Origin: Peribacillus cavernae
GTDB lineage: Bacteria; Bacillota; Bacilli; Bacillales; DSM-1321
Direction of reading: 5' to 3'
DNA: 64,000 nt
Assembly: GCF_003989135.1 (NCBI RefSeq)
Contig: NZ_RYZZ01000007.1
Location: 686,539-750,538 of the forward strand
Positions 9,693 through 19,521 of this stretch are shown here, piece by piece (within the stretch, counting starts at the first letter, position 1; each line of letters begins with the position of its first letter). A program made the translations under genes and the position numbers. The notes under the pieces were generated by a model. That model saw only the letters and a list, made by a program, of their open reading frames with translations, made no database searches and had not been told where the DNA came from.

Positions 9693-9716
9693 GGCAATCC
9701 AGGCGGGATATAATCT

Positions 9717-9743
9717 AAAAAAAACGGCTTCAGCCGTTTTTTT
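9717..9743 (+). terminator. Terminator after spoVK
   Basis: AACGGCT (9723-9729), TC, AGCCGTT (9732-9738) and a T-run form a compact stem that separates spoVK from hflX. Confidence 0.85.
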
Positions 9744-9837
9744 GTTAAGGATATTTCAGTAACGTGCAGTATTTTGGAAAGGTTTATTTTTCTGATAAGA
9801 TAGTGAGTAGAGAAAACCCTAAAGGATGGTGCGTTTT

Positions 9838-11091
9838 TTGGAACATAAGGAAAAAGAAAACGTCATTTTGATCGGCTGCCAGACGGCAGAGGATGATGCA
9901 CGCTATGAATATTCTTTGGATGAGCTTGTGTCGCTGACGAAAACGGCAAATGGAGAGGTTCTAATGACGGTCACTCAGAAAAGGGATCGTGTCCATCCAT
10001 CTACATATATAGGCAAAGGGAAAGTAGAAGAGCTTAAAAATCTGGAAGAGGAATTGGAGCCCGATTTATTTATTTTCAATGATGAACTTTCGCCAAGTCA
10101 AATCCGCAACTTGTCCCAGCATTTCAATGCCCGGGTTATCGACCGTACCCAGCTTATTCTCGATATATTTGCAAACCGGGCCCAATCAAAGGAAGGAAAG
10201 CTCCAGGTGGAGCTGGCGCAGCTGCAATATTTGCTGCCGCGATTGGTCGGCCAGGGTACTGCCCTGTCAAGATTGGGCGGAGGAATTGGGACGAGGGGTC
10301 CGGGGGAAACGAAGCTCGAGAGCGATAGACGCCATATCCGCCGCCGTATCGATGAGATAAAAGGGCAACTTGATGTTGTGGTTAAGCACCGTGAAAGATA
10401 TCGTGAACGGAGAAAGCGGAACAAAACTTTCCAGGTGGCATTTGTCGGCTATACGAATGCCGGCAAATCAACATTATTCAACCGTGTGACAGAGGCTGGC
10501 ACGTTTGAAGAAAACCTACTTTTTGCCACTCTGGATCCAATGACAAGAAAATCGGTGCTTCCAAGCGGCTTCACGATGCTCATGACGGATACGGTAGGTT
10601 TTATTCAGGACCTCCCAACAACGCTGATTGCGGCATTCAGGTCCACACTGGAGGAAGTAAAGGAGGCCGACCTGCTGCTCCATATTGTCGATTCATCAAA
10701 TCCTGATTCCTACAATCATGAAAAGACGGTTCATGATCTGTTATCCGACCTGGAAGTAAACCATATTCCCCAGCTGACGCTATATAATAAGAAGGATTTG
10801 AAACACGCTGATTTCATGCCTACTTCAAGCGGAAAGTCAATGCTGATCAGTGCCTTTGAAGAAAGGGACCTTGAGGCAGTATTGGCACAAATCGAGGAAA
10901 ACGTCATTGGCGAAATGGAAATGTACCACGTTTTTCTTCCTGCAAGTGAAGGAAAGCTCCTTTCTCAGCTTAAAAATGAAACAATTCTGCGGTCTTTGTC
11001 CTTTAACGAAGAAAAGGAGCAATATGAATGCAAAGGCTTTTCTTTACTAGACCATCCTTTAACCGGACAGCTCGAGAAATACTCAAAGTAA
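9838..11091 (+). CDS. hflX: GTPase HflX
   Basis: A ribosome-associated GTPase that splits or rescues stalled 70S ribosomes. The N-terminal HflX domain includes THP-like [15 protein letters not shown] and the glycine-rich linker [19 protein letters not shown]. The G domain has G1 [10 protein letters not shown]3 DTVGF and G4 NKKD. The start is taken as TTG 9838 (AAAGGATGG at 9821-9829); the ATG at 9826 overlaps that Shine-Dalgarno. It is followed 13 nt later by the ynbB-type gene. Confidence 0.96.
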   Translation: MEHKEKENVILIGCQTAEDDARYEYSLDELVSLTKTANGEVLMTVTQKRDRVHPSTYIGKGKVEELKNLEEELEPDLFIFNDELSPSQIRNLSQHFNARVIDRTQLILDIFANRAQSKEGKLQVELAQLQYLLPRLVGQGTALSRLGGGIGTRGPGETKLESDRRHIRRRIDEIKGQLDVVVKHRERYRERRKRNKTFQVAFVGYTNAGKSTLFNRVTEAGTFEENLLFATLDPMTRKSVLPSGFTMLMTDTVGFIQDLPTTLIAAFRSTLEEVKEADLLLHIVDSSNPDSYNHEKTVHDLLSDLEVNHIPQLTLYNKKDLKHADFMPTSSGKSMLISAFEERDLEAVLAQIEENVIGEMEMYHVFLPASEGKLLSQLKNETILRSLSFNEEKEQYECKGFSLLDHPLTGQLEKYSK

Positions 11092-11104
11092 AAGGAGAAA
11101 CAAC

Positions 11105-12373
11105 ATGTACGAGAATTTAACAAACGGCGGCCAATTAAGGGTGCTGGCAAGTTCTGTAGAGGAAATGATTGCCCCGTTGCATAAAGAAGCAAATGACAGA
11201 ATCGAAGCCAATCAGTATCGTGTATTGCAAAGCTTCCAGAAATACAGAGTAAGCGACTCTCATTTTATCCCATCCACTGGATACGGCTATGATGATATCG
11301 GAAGGGATACGCTCGAATCTATCTATGCGGATGTGTTCGGCGGGGAAGCAGGGCTTGTCCGCCCGCAAATCATTTCCGGGACACATGCGATTTCAATTGC
11401 GCTGTTCGGGATTTTGCGCCCGGGTGACGAGCTATTATACATAACCGGCAAGCCATATGATACGCTGGAGGAAATTGTAGGCATACGCGGGAGCGGCGTG
11501 GGTTCCTTAAGGGAATTCCAGATAGGCTATGACATGGTGTTACTGACTGATGAAGGCAAGGTCGATTTTGACGCCGTAGAAAAAGCGATCACCACAAAAA
11601 CGAAAATGATCGGGATTCAACGCTCTAAAGGATATGCAACTCGCCCCTCCTTTACGGTTGCTGAGATCAGTGAAATGATCAGGTTTGTAAAAGGAATTAA
11701 TCCGGAAATCGTCGTCTTCGTGGATAATTGTTACGGCGAATTCGTCGAAACCAAAGAACCCTGCCATGTCGGGGCTGATTTGATGGCAGGCTCGCTCATT
11801 AAAAACCCGGGTGGAGGCTTGGCCAAGACAGGCGGGTATATTGTCGGAAAAAAGGAATATGTGGCAGCATGCTCATACAGATTGACTTCACCAGGAATTG
11901 GGGCTGAAGCCGGCGCTTCCCTATATAGCCTCCAGGAAATGTACCAGGGATTTTTCCTCGCTCCCCATGTAGTCGGACAAGCCCTTAAAGGGGCGATTTT
12001 TACATCCGCGCTTTTGGAAAGGCTTGGAATGAACACCTCACCAAAGTGGAACGCAAAAAGAACCGATTTGATCCAGTCTGTCCAATTTGAGGACCGTGAT
12101 AAAATGATTTTATTCTGCCAGACAATCCAATTTGCATCACCAGTAAATTCACACGTTACACCTTATCCAAGCTATATGCCTGGCTACGAGGATGACGTAA
12201 TCATGGCCGCGGGAACGTTCATTCAGGGTGCTAGTATCGAATTAACCGCAGACGGACCAACGAGGCCGCCGTATGTTGCCTACATACAGGGCGGCTTAAC
12301 CTATTCACATGTAAAAATAGCGGTACTTGCAGCAGTAAATTCATTGATCGATAAAAAGCTGTTTGCGATATAA
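11105..12373 (+). CDS. ynbB: PLP-dependent YnbB-type protein (methionine gamma-lyase-like)
   Basis: A fold-type I pyridoxal-phosphate enzyme of the family annotated as 'aluminium resistance protein' or cystathionine beta-lyase-like. The true substrate is not settled. At 422 aa it shows FGGEAGLVRPQIISGTHAIS, QRSKGYATRPS, FVDNCYGEFVE and the PLP-lysine region KNPGGGLAKTGGYIVGK. AAAGGAG precedes the ATG. It lies between hflX and glnR, its standard Bacillus position, and probably forms a unit with hflX. Confidence 0.92.
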   Translation: MYENLTNGGQLRVLASSVEEMIAPLHKEANDRIEANQYRVLQSFQKYRVSDSHFIPSTGYGYDDIGRDTLESIYADVFGGEAGLVRPQIISGTHAISIALFGILRPGDELLYITGKPYDTLEEIVGIRGSGVGSLREFQIGYDMVLLTDEGKVDFDAVEKAITTKTKMIGIQRSKGYATRPSFTVAEISEMIRFVKGINPEIVVFVDNCYGEFVETKEPCHVGADLMAGSLIKNPGGGLAKTGGYIVGKKEYVAACSYRLTSPGIGAEAGASLYSLQEMYQGFFLAPHVVGQALKGAIFTSALLERLGMNTSPKWNAKRTDLIQSVQFEDRDKMILFCQTIQFASPVNSHVTPYPSYMPGYEDDVIMAAGTFIQGASIELTADGPTRPPYVAYIQGGLTYSHVKIAVLAAVNSLIDKKLFAI

Positions 12374-12425
12374 ACGAAGTGAGGCCGCCTTGAAACTGGT
12401 TGTCTCACTTTTTGAAAAAATTTCA

Positions 12426-12476
12426 TGTAACACAACTTAACGTTGATTTGACAATAAAGGTAACATGTAATATAGT
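12426..12476 (+). promoter_or_regulatory. glnRA promoter with two GlnR/TnrA operators
   Basis: TTGACA (12448-12453), a 17-bp spacer and TATAGT (12471-12476) form a near-ideal sigma-A promoter. Two TGTNA-N7-TNACA sites are seen: TGTAACACAACTTAACG (12426-12442) and TGACAATAAAGGTAACA (12449-12465), each with one mismatch. The second overlaps the -35 and spacer; their centres are 23 bp apart. This is the arrangement expected for GlnR autorepression in nitrogen excess. Confidence 0.85.
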
Positions 12477-12511
12477 TATAGCAGGTCAACAAAACAAAGG
12501 AGATGCTTCGG

Positions 12512-12916
12512 ATGAGCGGCAACAACATTCGGCGTTCGATGCCTCTTTTCTCTATCGGAATCGTTATGCAGCTGACAGAGTTGTCTGCGCGCCAGATCCG
12601 GTATTATGAAGAGCATCAACTGATAACTCCTGAACGAACAGAAGGGAACCGTCGGCTTTTTTCATTAAATGATATCGACCGGCTCCTGGAAATTAAAGAA
12701 CTAATCGAGCAGGGTGTAAATCTCGCAGGGATTAAAAAGTTATTTTCTGTCAAAGAAGAATCACTCATGCAAGCATTAGAAAACAATAAGGAAAAACTGG
12801 AAAAACCTGATTTAAGTGATGATGAGCTGCGAAAGCTTCTCAGGAATGAGCTTTTGCATGGCGGCAATAACCGTACATTCCTCCGTCAAGGAGATATGTC
12901 TCGTTTCTTTCATTAA
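12512..12916 (+). CDS. glnR: Glutamine synthetase repressor GlnR (MerR family)
   Basis: A nitrogen regulator that represses glnRA when feedback-inhibited glutamine synthetase stabilises its DNA binding. The MerR-type winged helix reads [20 protein letters not shown], then [17 protein letters not shown]. The 134-aa length is normal, and the C-terminal tail is the part known to autoinhibit dimerisation. ATG 12512 is chosen because AAAGGAG lies 9 nt upstream; the ATG at 12503 abuts it. It is followed by glnA. Confidence 0.96.
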   Translation: MSGNNIRRSMPLFSIGIVMQLTELSARQIRYYEEHQLITPERTEGNRRLFSLNDIDRLLEIKELIEQGVNLAGIKKLFSVKEESLMQALENNKEKLEKPDLSDDELRKLLRNELLHGGNNRTFLRQGDMSRFFH

Positions 12917-12967
12917 AAAGCATTAGTAAATGTAAAGTTTAATATTTTTAGGGAGGAATAATTGATT

Positions 12968-14302
12968 ATGGCAAAGTATACTCGTGAAGATATTACCCGT
13001 TTGGCAAAGGAAGAAAACGTTAAATATGTCCGCCTTCAATTTACAGACATCCTGGGTACGATCAAGAACGTTGAAATCCCGGTTAGCCAGCTTGAAAAAG
13101 CGCTTGGCAACAAAATGATGTTCGATGGATCTTCCATTGAAGGTTTCGTTCGAATTGAAGAATCAGATATGTATCTATATCCTGATCTTGATACATGGGT
13201 CATATTCCCTTGGACATCAGAAAAAGGAAAGGTTGCCCGTTTAATTTGTGATATCTACAACACTGACGGAACTTCATTTGAAGGAGATCCACGTGCTAAT
13301 CTTAAACGTATTCTGGCCGAAGCAAAAGAGCTTGGCTTTACAGACTTCAATCTTGGACCTGAACCTGAATTCTTCTTATTCAAGCTAGATGAAAAAGGGG
13401 AACCAACCCTAGAGTTAAATGATAGAGGCGGTTATTTTGACCTGGCGCCGACTGACCTTGGTGAAAATTGCCGTCGCGATATCGTTCTTGAACTTGAAGA
13501 AATGGGCTTTGAAATCGAAGCTTCCCACCATGAGGTTGCCCCGGGACAGCATGAAATTGACTTTAAGTATGCGGATGCCATTACAGCTTGTGATAATATC
13601 CAGACTTTTAAATTGGTTGTAAAGACAATTGCCCGCAAACACGGATTGCATGCGACATTCATGCCAAAGCCATTATTCGGTGTGAACGGCTCCGGAATGC
13701 ACTGCAACGTTTCATTATTCAAAGGAAGCGAAAATGCATTTTATGACCACAACGGAAAACTGGAACTAAGCGAAACAGCCGAGCAATTCATCGCCGGTAT
13801 CATCAAGCACGCTCCTAGCTTTACAGCGGTAACCAATCCGACTGTCAATTCGTACAAGCGTCTTGTTCCTGGCTATGAAGCCCCTTGCTACGTAGCATGG
13901 TCAGCGAAAAACCGCAGTCCGCTGATCCGTATCCCAGCCTCACGCGGCGTCAGCACTCGTGTGGAAGTACGAAGCGTAGACCCGGCTGCGAATCCATACC
14001 TTGCAATTGCCGTTTTATTAAAAGCCGGCCTGGATGGAATCAAGAATAATCTTACTCCGCCGAAACCAATCGACCGCAACATCTATGTCATGAACAAAGA
14101 AGAAAGAGAAAAAGCAGGCATCATTGATCTTCCAGCAACTTTGGCTGCAGCTCTGGATACGTTAAAATCAAACGAAATTATCTGTGCTGGACTTGGAAGC
14201 CACTTATTAGAGCATTTCATCGAAGCGAAAGAGATTGAGTGGGATATGTTCCGCACCCAGGTCCATCCTTGGGAGAGAGAGCAATACATGACGATGTATT
14301 AA
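12968..14302 (+). CDS. glnA: Type I glutamine synthetase
   Basis: Makes glutamine from glutamate, ammonia and ATP, as a dodecamer. The 444-aa length matches Bacillus GlnA (GSI-alpha). It shows [29 protein letters not shown], the metal-ligand block [24 protein letters not shown], the [14 protein letters not shown] loop and [16 protein letters not shown]. No adenylylation-site insertion is seen, as expected for the alpha type. The start is ATG 12968 with AGGGAGG upstream; TTG 12962 is an alternative frame extension. Confidence 0.98.
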   Translation: MAKYTREDITRLAKEENVKYVRLQFTDILGTIKNVEIPVSQLEKALGNKMMFDGSSIEGFVRIEESDMYLYPDLDTWVIFPWTSEKGKVARLICDIYNTDGTSFEGDPRANLKRILAEAKELGFTDFNLGPEPEFFLFKLDEKGEPTLELNDRGGYFDLAPTDLGENCRRDIVLELEEMGFEIEASHHEVAPGQHEIDFKYADAITACDNIQTFKLVVKTIARKHGLHATFMPKPLFGVNGSGMHCNVSLFKGSENAFYDHNGKLELSETAEQFIAGIIKHAPSFTAVTNPTVNSYKRLVPGYEAPCYVAWSAKNRSPLIRIPASRGVSTRVEVRSVDPAANPYLAIAVLLKAGLDGIKNNLTPPKPIDRNIYVMNKEEREKAGIIDLPATLAAALDTLKSNEIICAGLGSHLLEHFIEAKEIEWDMFRTQVHPWEREQYMTMY

Positions 14303-14308
14303 TAGAGG

Positions 14309-14348
14309 AATCCCTTGGCGCTCACGGATGGGCGTTGAGGGATTTTTT
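14309..14348 (+). terminator. Terminator after glnA
   Basis: ATCCCT (14310-14315) pairs with AGGGAT (14338-14343), with further inner GC pairing around CGC/GCG, and runs into TTTTTT. Confidence 0.8.
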
Positions 14349-14819
14349 GTGGTTAATAAGTAAGGGCGATGAAAAAAGTGGAGGCCAATCCCCACTTACA
14401 TAAGCGGAAAGCAAGAAACTTTGCAACGATCACTATTCCGGAATCTCAGAAAAACTAATGGCTATTGGAGGTTTTCATTGTGGAAAAAGAAATTATCATT
14501 CAAACTATAAAATGGACGATTCCGGGGTAAATATAACTAAGAGATGAGAGGTTCCTGATGAAAAAAAACGAATATGAAACAGGACAAGATGGCGACTGGA
14601 GTATTTAACATATATAAGATCATGTAATTCTTTTGAGAAGCAAATGCACAAAAACGATTTTTAAAAGGAAATCTTACCTTATTCTAAGTTTAATCGATAA
14701 AAATGATTGATAACAGCCCACTTATTTGTTATTATTAGAAAGTTAGCGCATTCGGCAGGAGTTAGATAATCCAACCGAAATAGCAATAGCTGTATTAAAA
14801 GGCAAATAGCCTTGTGCAT
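14349..14819. other. Intergenic region with two tiny SD-preceded frames
   Basis: No conventional gene. Two 16-codon frames have good Shine-Dalgarno sites. GTG 14480-14530 follows TTGGAGG by 8 nt and encodes MEKEIIIQTIKWTIPG. ATG 14558-14608 follows GAGAGG by 8 nt and encodes MKKNEYETGQDGDWSI. They may be remnants or small peptides; neither is recognised. Confidence 0.3.
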
Positions 14820-14893
14820 GTCCCAGTAGCTCAGCAGGATAGAGCGACAGCCTCCTAAGCTGTAGGTCGTAGGTTCGATTCCTATCTGGGACG
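14820..14893 (+). tRNA. tRNA-Arg (anticodon CCT)
   Basis: Full cloverleaf: acceptor GTCCCAG/CTGGGAC, D stem GCTC/GAGC with loop AGCAGGATA, anticodon stem ACAGC/GCTGT around loop CTCCTAA (anticodon CCT, reading AGG), T arm GTAGG-TTCGATT-CCTAT, discriminator G. A20, C35 and U36, the main arginine identity elements, are present. CCA is not encoded. It stands alone and is followed by a terminator. Confidence 0.95.
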
Positions 14894-14905
14894 CTAAGTG
14901 AAAAG

Positions 14906-14949
14906 GAGCCAGACCCTTAACAGATGAGGGTTTGGCTCTTTGTGCTTTT
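14906..14949 (+). terminator. Terminator after tRNA-Arg
   Basis: The arm GAGCCAGACCCT pairs with AGGGTTTGGCTC (one G-U pair) and is followed by a T-rich tail. It begins about 12 nt after the tRNA. Confidence 0.75.
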
Positions 14950-15228
14950 GATGGTGATGGTCTAAAGCACTATTCACTGTTTACATTTAGTAACTGATTT
15001 AATTTTCACTTCTAATCCTGATAAAAGGGTCCAGGCAGTAAAAAAGCAGGAAAAAGTAAAATCGATAGCGAATAGATATTATGGGCTCTTTTGCTTCAGA
15101 AAAAACGAGGGTGCCATCAACTTTTATAAATATAAGGTACTCTTTTAATATAACTGTATTTGCTTTTCGAAATTTTCCATTGAAGGTAAGCTTTTGATCT
15201 TTACCATCATAGAGAGGGTGGACATGAA

Positions 15229-16380
15229 GTGGTTACTGCACAACTTTTAGCCGACTATCTCGATAAAAGATTTCCGGCCTTTTTTCAGGATTGGCAAGAT
15301 AGTCTTTTTGTTTCTTCAGATGATATTCACTTTAACCGTATTAACGGAAATGGTGCGGAAATGTACTACCTGGTGAAATTAAATATGGTAAAGCCATTGA
15401 GCATTGAAGAAATCATGAATTTAGCATATAAGGTGGCAAAAGAAAGGGCTGAGGCTGACATAAATATCGGCCACTTTGTTTATAATGTCAACAAAGGACG
15501 CACCCTCATTATTAAACATCTTAATAGCTCTGGATTTTTACTGGAAGATTTGGATCCGTACATTGAAGGCACTAACAATTTATTTGATCAATTCTGTTTC
15601 TATGCAGTTACTAAATACACGGAATTGAAGATACAAGAATTACATCGCAAAGATTCCTTTATTCAACAGACTCATAAAGATCGACTTTTTTTTCTGGGGC
15701 AAATGTCTTCGAGCTTTGTTCATGAATTTAGAAACCCATTGACATCGGTTATTGGATTTACAAAACTGCTAAAAAATGAAATTCCCAACCATAAGTATAT
15801 CAAAATTATCGAACGTGAATTAGAACAGTTAAACTATAAAATCACGCAATTTCTTCATGTATCGAAAAAAGATATCCTACGTAAGGAAAAGGAAGACGTA
15901 TTTTTTTCTGAATTATTTAATGAAATTTTGGATTTTTTATATCCCAGTATAGTAGATAGCGATGTAGAGATAATCAAGGACTTTGAATATACCGAAAAAT
16001 TTGAGGCGAACAAAGAGGAACTGAGACAAGTTTTTATAAATATAATCTTGAATTCCATAGAAGCTTTGAAGCAGAAAGAAACTCAAAGGACAATCACAAT
16101 ACATTTTCATGAAAATGATGAAACTGTAACGATCAAAATTAGTAATAATGGTCCAAATATTTCACGAGAGATGATGGAGATGATTTTTGAACCTTTTTAT
16201 ACAACAAAGGAATTGGGAACAGGCATAGGCTTATACGTCTGTAAACAAATCATTGATAAGCATAACGGTAAAATATCTTGTACTTCGGGAGAAGATTTCA
16301 CTTCTTTCATTATTTCTTTACCAAAGACAGCCATTTCCCATAAACCTGATCCTGCTGCTTCAATGCTTGCAAAAACGTAG
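15229..16380 (+). CDS. Soluble sensor histidine kinase (sporulation-kinase-like)
   Basis: A 383-aa kinase without membrane segments. Residues 1-145 form a helical sensor domain that resembles the N-terminal domain of some Bacillus sporulation kinases (assignment tentative). Then follow the H-box FVHEFRNPLTSVIGF (phospho-His about residue 165), the N-box NIILNSIEAL, and the ATP-lid motifs FEPFYTT and GTGIGLYVCKQI. The start is GTG 15229 with GAGAGGGTGG upstream; ATG 15224 gives only an 8-codon frame. No response regulator is adjacent, which suits feeding a phosphorelay such as Spo0F/Spo0A. That partner is inferred. Confidence 0.88.
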   Translation: MVTAQLLADYLDKRFPAFFQDWQDSLFVSSDDIHFNRINGNGAEMYYLVKLNMVKPLSIEEIMNLAYKVAKERAEADINIGHFVYNVNKGRTLIIKHLNSSGFLLEDLDPYIEGTNNLFDQFCFYAVTKYTELKIQELHRKDSFIQQTHKDRLFFLGQMSSSFVHEFRNPLTSVIGFTKLLKNEIPNHKYIKIIERELEQLNYKITQFLHVSKKDILRKEKEDVFFSELFNEILDFLYPSIVDSDVEIIKDFEYTEKFEANKEELRQVFINIILNSIEALKQKETQRTITIHFHENDETVTIKISNNGPNISREMMEMIFEPFYTTKELGTGIGLYVCKQIIDKHNGKISCTSGEDFTSFIISLPKTAISHKPDPAASMLAKT

Positions 16381-16559
16381 GGAATTTTAAAGGTTTCAGA
16401 ATAAAATAGTGAATGTAACCATTGAGAAGTGTCAAATTTTCGAAAAATATCGCTTTTTTTAAAAACAGCTTATAAGATAAAAGGGATAGAATATTTCTGA
16501 AAAGTTATTTAATGGCTGCTATTAATGGGGTAATAAAAACTTGTCCAAAGGAGATTAAT

Positions 16560-17117
16560 ATGACGCTTAGTACTTCCAGTCTTTTTCGTGGAGAACTTGT
16601 AAAACTATCCGCACCCAGAGAAGAAGATGCTGAAATAATGGCAAAATGGGAAGAGGATTCAGAGTATCTTCGAAATGTAGATACAGATATTGCCCTTCCG
16701 CATGCAAAAATGCAATTTGAAATAGAGGAAAGTCCTGACCCCAACGAAGCTTACTTTCGGTTAAGGAAGATGGAGAATGATGAATTAATTGGCTTTGTCG
16801 TCATTCACCGTATTGAATGGAACAATCGAGCGGGATTTTTAGCGATCGGAATTGGAGATTCGAAAAATCGTAATAAAGGCTATGGAACAGAGGCATTACA
16901 ACTGATTCTCCGTTTTGCCTTTCATGAATTGAATTTAAACCGTGTAAGCCTGGATGTAATTGAGTATAACAAAAGAGCAATCCATGCTTATAAAAAAGCT
17001 GGCTTCCAGCACGAAGGAAGAATGAGAGCGGCTGTTAGCCGTGACGGAAAACGCTATGACCGCATAATTATGGGCATTTTATGTCCGGAATGGGAAGACC
17101 GATATCAGGTAAAATAA
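16560..17117 (+). CDS. GNAT acetyltransferase (RimJ/RimL type)
   Basis: An acetyl-CoA-dependent N-acetyltransferase of 185 aa. It has LRKMENDELIGFVVIHRIEW, the acetyl-CoA loop region GDSKNRNKGYGTEALQLIL, and LNRVSLDVIEYNKRAIHAY followed by KAGFQHEGRMR, typical of the RimJ/RimL/SpeG-like group. AAAGGAG sits 6 nt before ATG 16560, which is preferred over the in-frame ATG 16512. The substrate is unknown. It stands alone, closed by a terminator shared with convergent lexA. Confidence 0.88.
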   Translation: MTLSTSSLFRGELVKLSAPREEDAEIMAKWEEDSEYLRNVDTDIALPHAKMQFEIEESPDPNEAYFRLRKMENDELIGFVVIHRIEWNNRAGFLAIGIGDSKNRNKGYGTEALQLILRFAFHELNLNRVSLDVIEYNKRAIHAYKKAGFQHEGRMRAAVSRDGKRYDRIIMGILCPEWEDRYQVK

Positions 17118-17127
17118 GGGGATGGAT

Positions 17128-17160
17128 AAAACAGCCGATCAACTTGGATCGGCTGTTTTC
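17128..17160. terminator. Bidirectional terminator between the acetyltransferase and lexA
   Basis: Perfect arms AAAACAGCCGATC (17128-17140) and GATCGGCTGTTTT (17147-17159), A-rich before and T-rich after, serve the convergent genes on both sides. Confidence 0.8.
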
Positions 17161-17239
17161 ATTAATGAAAGTGACTATGTGCTGCTGCGTTCTCTTTTTT
17201 TCTTGGACCAATTAGCAAAAGCAGCTAAATCTAATATAT

Positions 17240-17863
17240 TTAATGAATCTGTCTGTATAAACCAATCACTTTTCCAAGAATGGAAACGTTGCTTAAAATG
17301 ATTGGATCCATATTTGAATTTTCCGGCTGTAAGCGGATAAAGTCCTTTTCTTTAAAGAACCTCTTGACAGTTGCTTCGTTATCTTCCGTCATTGCGACAA
17401 CGATATCGCTATTATTTGCGGTATTTTGCTGCTTGACAATGACAAAATCTCCATTCAATATCCCCGCTTCGATCATACTTTCTCCCATGATCTCCAACAT
17501 GAATACCTGCTCGTCCTGGGGAGCCATATTTTCCGGAAGCGGGAAATATTCTTCTATATTTTCAATCGCAGTAATCGGAAGGCCGGCTGTAACTTTACCT
17601 AGTAAGGGTACATTTATTACCCCGTTTTTTGGAATGTTATTTGTTTCCTCCAATTCTAGAACCTCGATTGCCCTCGGCTTAGTCGGATCTCTTCTGATAA
17701 GCCCCTTGCTCTCCAATCTTGATAAGTGGCCATGAACCGTAGAACTTGAAGCCAGGCCTACAGCTTCACCGATTTCACGTACGGAAGGCGGATAGCCTTT
17801 CTTGCGGACTTCCTCTTTAATAAACCCCATAATATCTTGCTGCCGTTTCGATAGTTTTGTCAT
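17240..17863 (-). CDS. lexA: SOS repressor LexA
   Basis: Represses DNA damage genes and self-cleaves on RecA filaments. The N-terminal winged helix reads [16 protein letters not shown], then [20 protein letters not shown]. The cleavage site Ala-Gly lies in GKVTAGLP (A93-G94), with catalytic Ser129 in GESMIEAG and Lys167 in ATVKRF. The start is placed at ATG 17863 (protein begins MTKLSKRQ, 207 aa); a GTG three codons upstream is possible. It is divergent from yneA with shared LexA boxes between. Confidence 0.97.
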   Translation of the reverse strand: MTKLSKRQQDIMGFIKEEVRKKGYPPSVREIGEAVGLASSSTVHGHLSRLESKGLIRRDPTKPRAIEVLELEETNNIPKNGVINVPLLGKVTAGLPITAIENIEEYFPLPENMAPQDEQVFMLEIMGESMIEAGILNGDFVIVKQQNTANNSDIVVAMTEDNEATVKRFFKEKDFIRLQPENSNMDPIILSNVSILGKVIGLYRQIH

Positions 17864-17921
17864 TTCACGCACCCCATCTCAAAATCCTTGTGTTAATTAT
17901 AGCATGTACTCAAAATAGATA

Positions 17922-18004
17922 CAAACATAAGTTCGAATTTTTTTATTGACATAAAACAAACGTTCGGTTTATACTAAAAACTACTAAGAGCGAACAAGCA
18001 TTCG
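17922..18004. promoter_or_regulatory. Three LexA (DinR) boxes and yneA promoter
   Basis: Matches to CGAAC-N4-GTTCG: CAAACATAAGTTCG (17922-17935, one mismatch), AAAACAAACGTTCG (17953-17966, two) and CGAACAAGCATTCG (17991-18004, one). The middle box lies inside the 18-bp spacer of a rightward promoter, TTGACA (17946-17951) and TATACT (17970-17975); the third lies just downstream of it. This allows coupled repression of lexA and yneA until SOS induction. Confidence 0.85.
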
Positions 18005-18021
18005 ATATGGAGGAATGATTA

Positions 18022-19000
<979 letters not shown>

Positions 19001-19066
19001 AACTTGTTTTTTTTCTATAATTTCGATAGCATTGGCAGTATCAGAAAATATAGAAGGAGCGAAACG

Positions 19067-19303
19067 ATGCTGTCGAAAGATAAAATTGCCCGTATTAACG
19101 AGCTTTCTAAGAAATCAAAAGAAGTTGGATTAACACATCAAGAGGCAAAAGAACAGACAAAACTGCGAAGCGACTATCTACAATCCTTTAGAAATTCAAT
19201 GGCAAACACCTTAGAAAATGTTACGATAATTGATCCGGAGGGCAATGATGTGACCCCGGGGAAAATAAAGGAAATCAAAAAAAATAAAAAACATTTACAT
19301 TAA
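19067..19303 (+). CDS. ynzC: YnzC, DUF896 small protein
   Basis: A 78-aa cytoplasmic protein of the DUF896 family, third gene of the SOS operon. It starts MLSKDKIARINELSKKSKE and contains TKLRSDYLQSFRNSM, both family-typical; the C-terminus is lysine-rich. ATG 19067 has AAGGAG upstream and is preferred over the longer frame at 19004. Function is unknown; the structure is known to be a helical hairpin. Confidence 0.94.
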   Translation: MLSKDKIARINELSKKSKEVGLTHQEAKEQTKLRSDYLQSFRNSMANTLENVTIIDPEGNDVTPGKIKEIKKNKKHLH

Positions 19304-19332
19304 TGATTTTTTTCATTATATCCATACTTACA

Positions 19333-19365
19333 GAGAATACATAAGAGAATGTATTCTCTTTTTTT
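19333..19365 (+). terminator. Terminator of the yneA-yneB-ynzC operon
   Basis: GAGAATACAT (19333-19342) and ATGTATTCTC (19349-19358) are perfect arms followed by seven T. Confidence 0.9.
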
Positions 19366-19521
19366 AGCTAATCATAAAAAAACAGACATTTACTGGCTAT
19401 GCTGCGTCTTTTTTTTCAGAAACCAGGTAAATTCCCCAAGAAATAAGGGATTTTAGTTGTCTTTATATAGAGGTACCTATAATATATAAGAGTAATTTAT
19501 CAAGGAAAGGATGTTTTTTGC

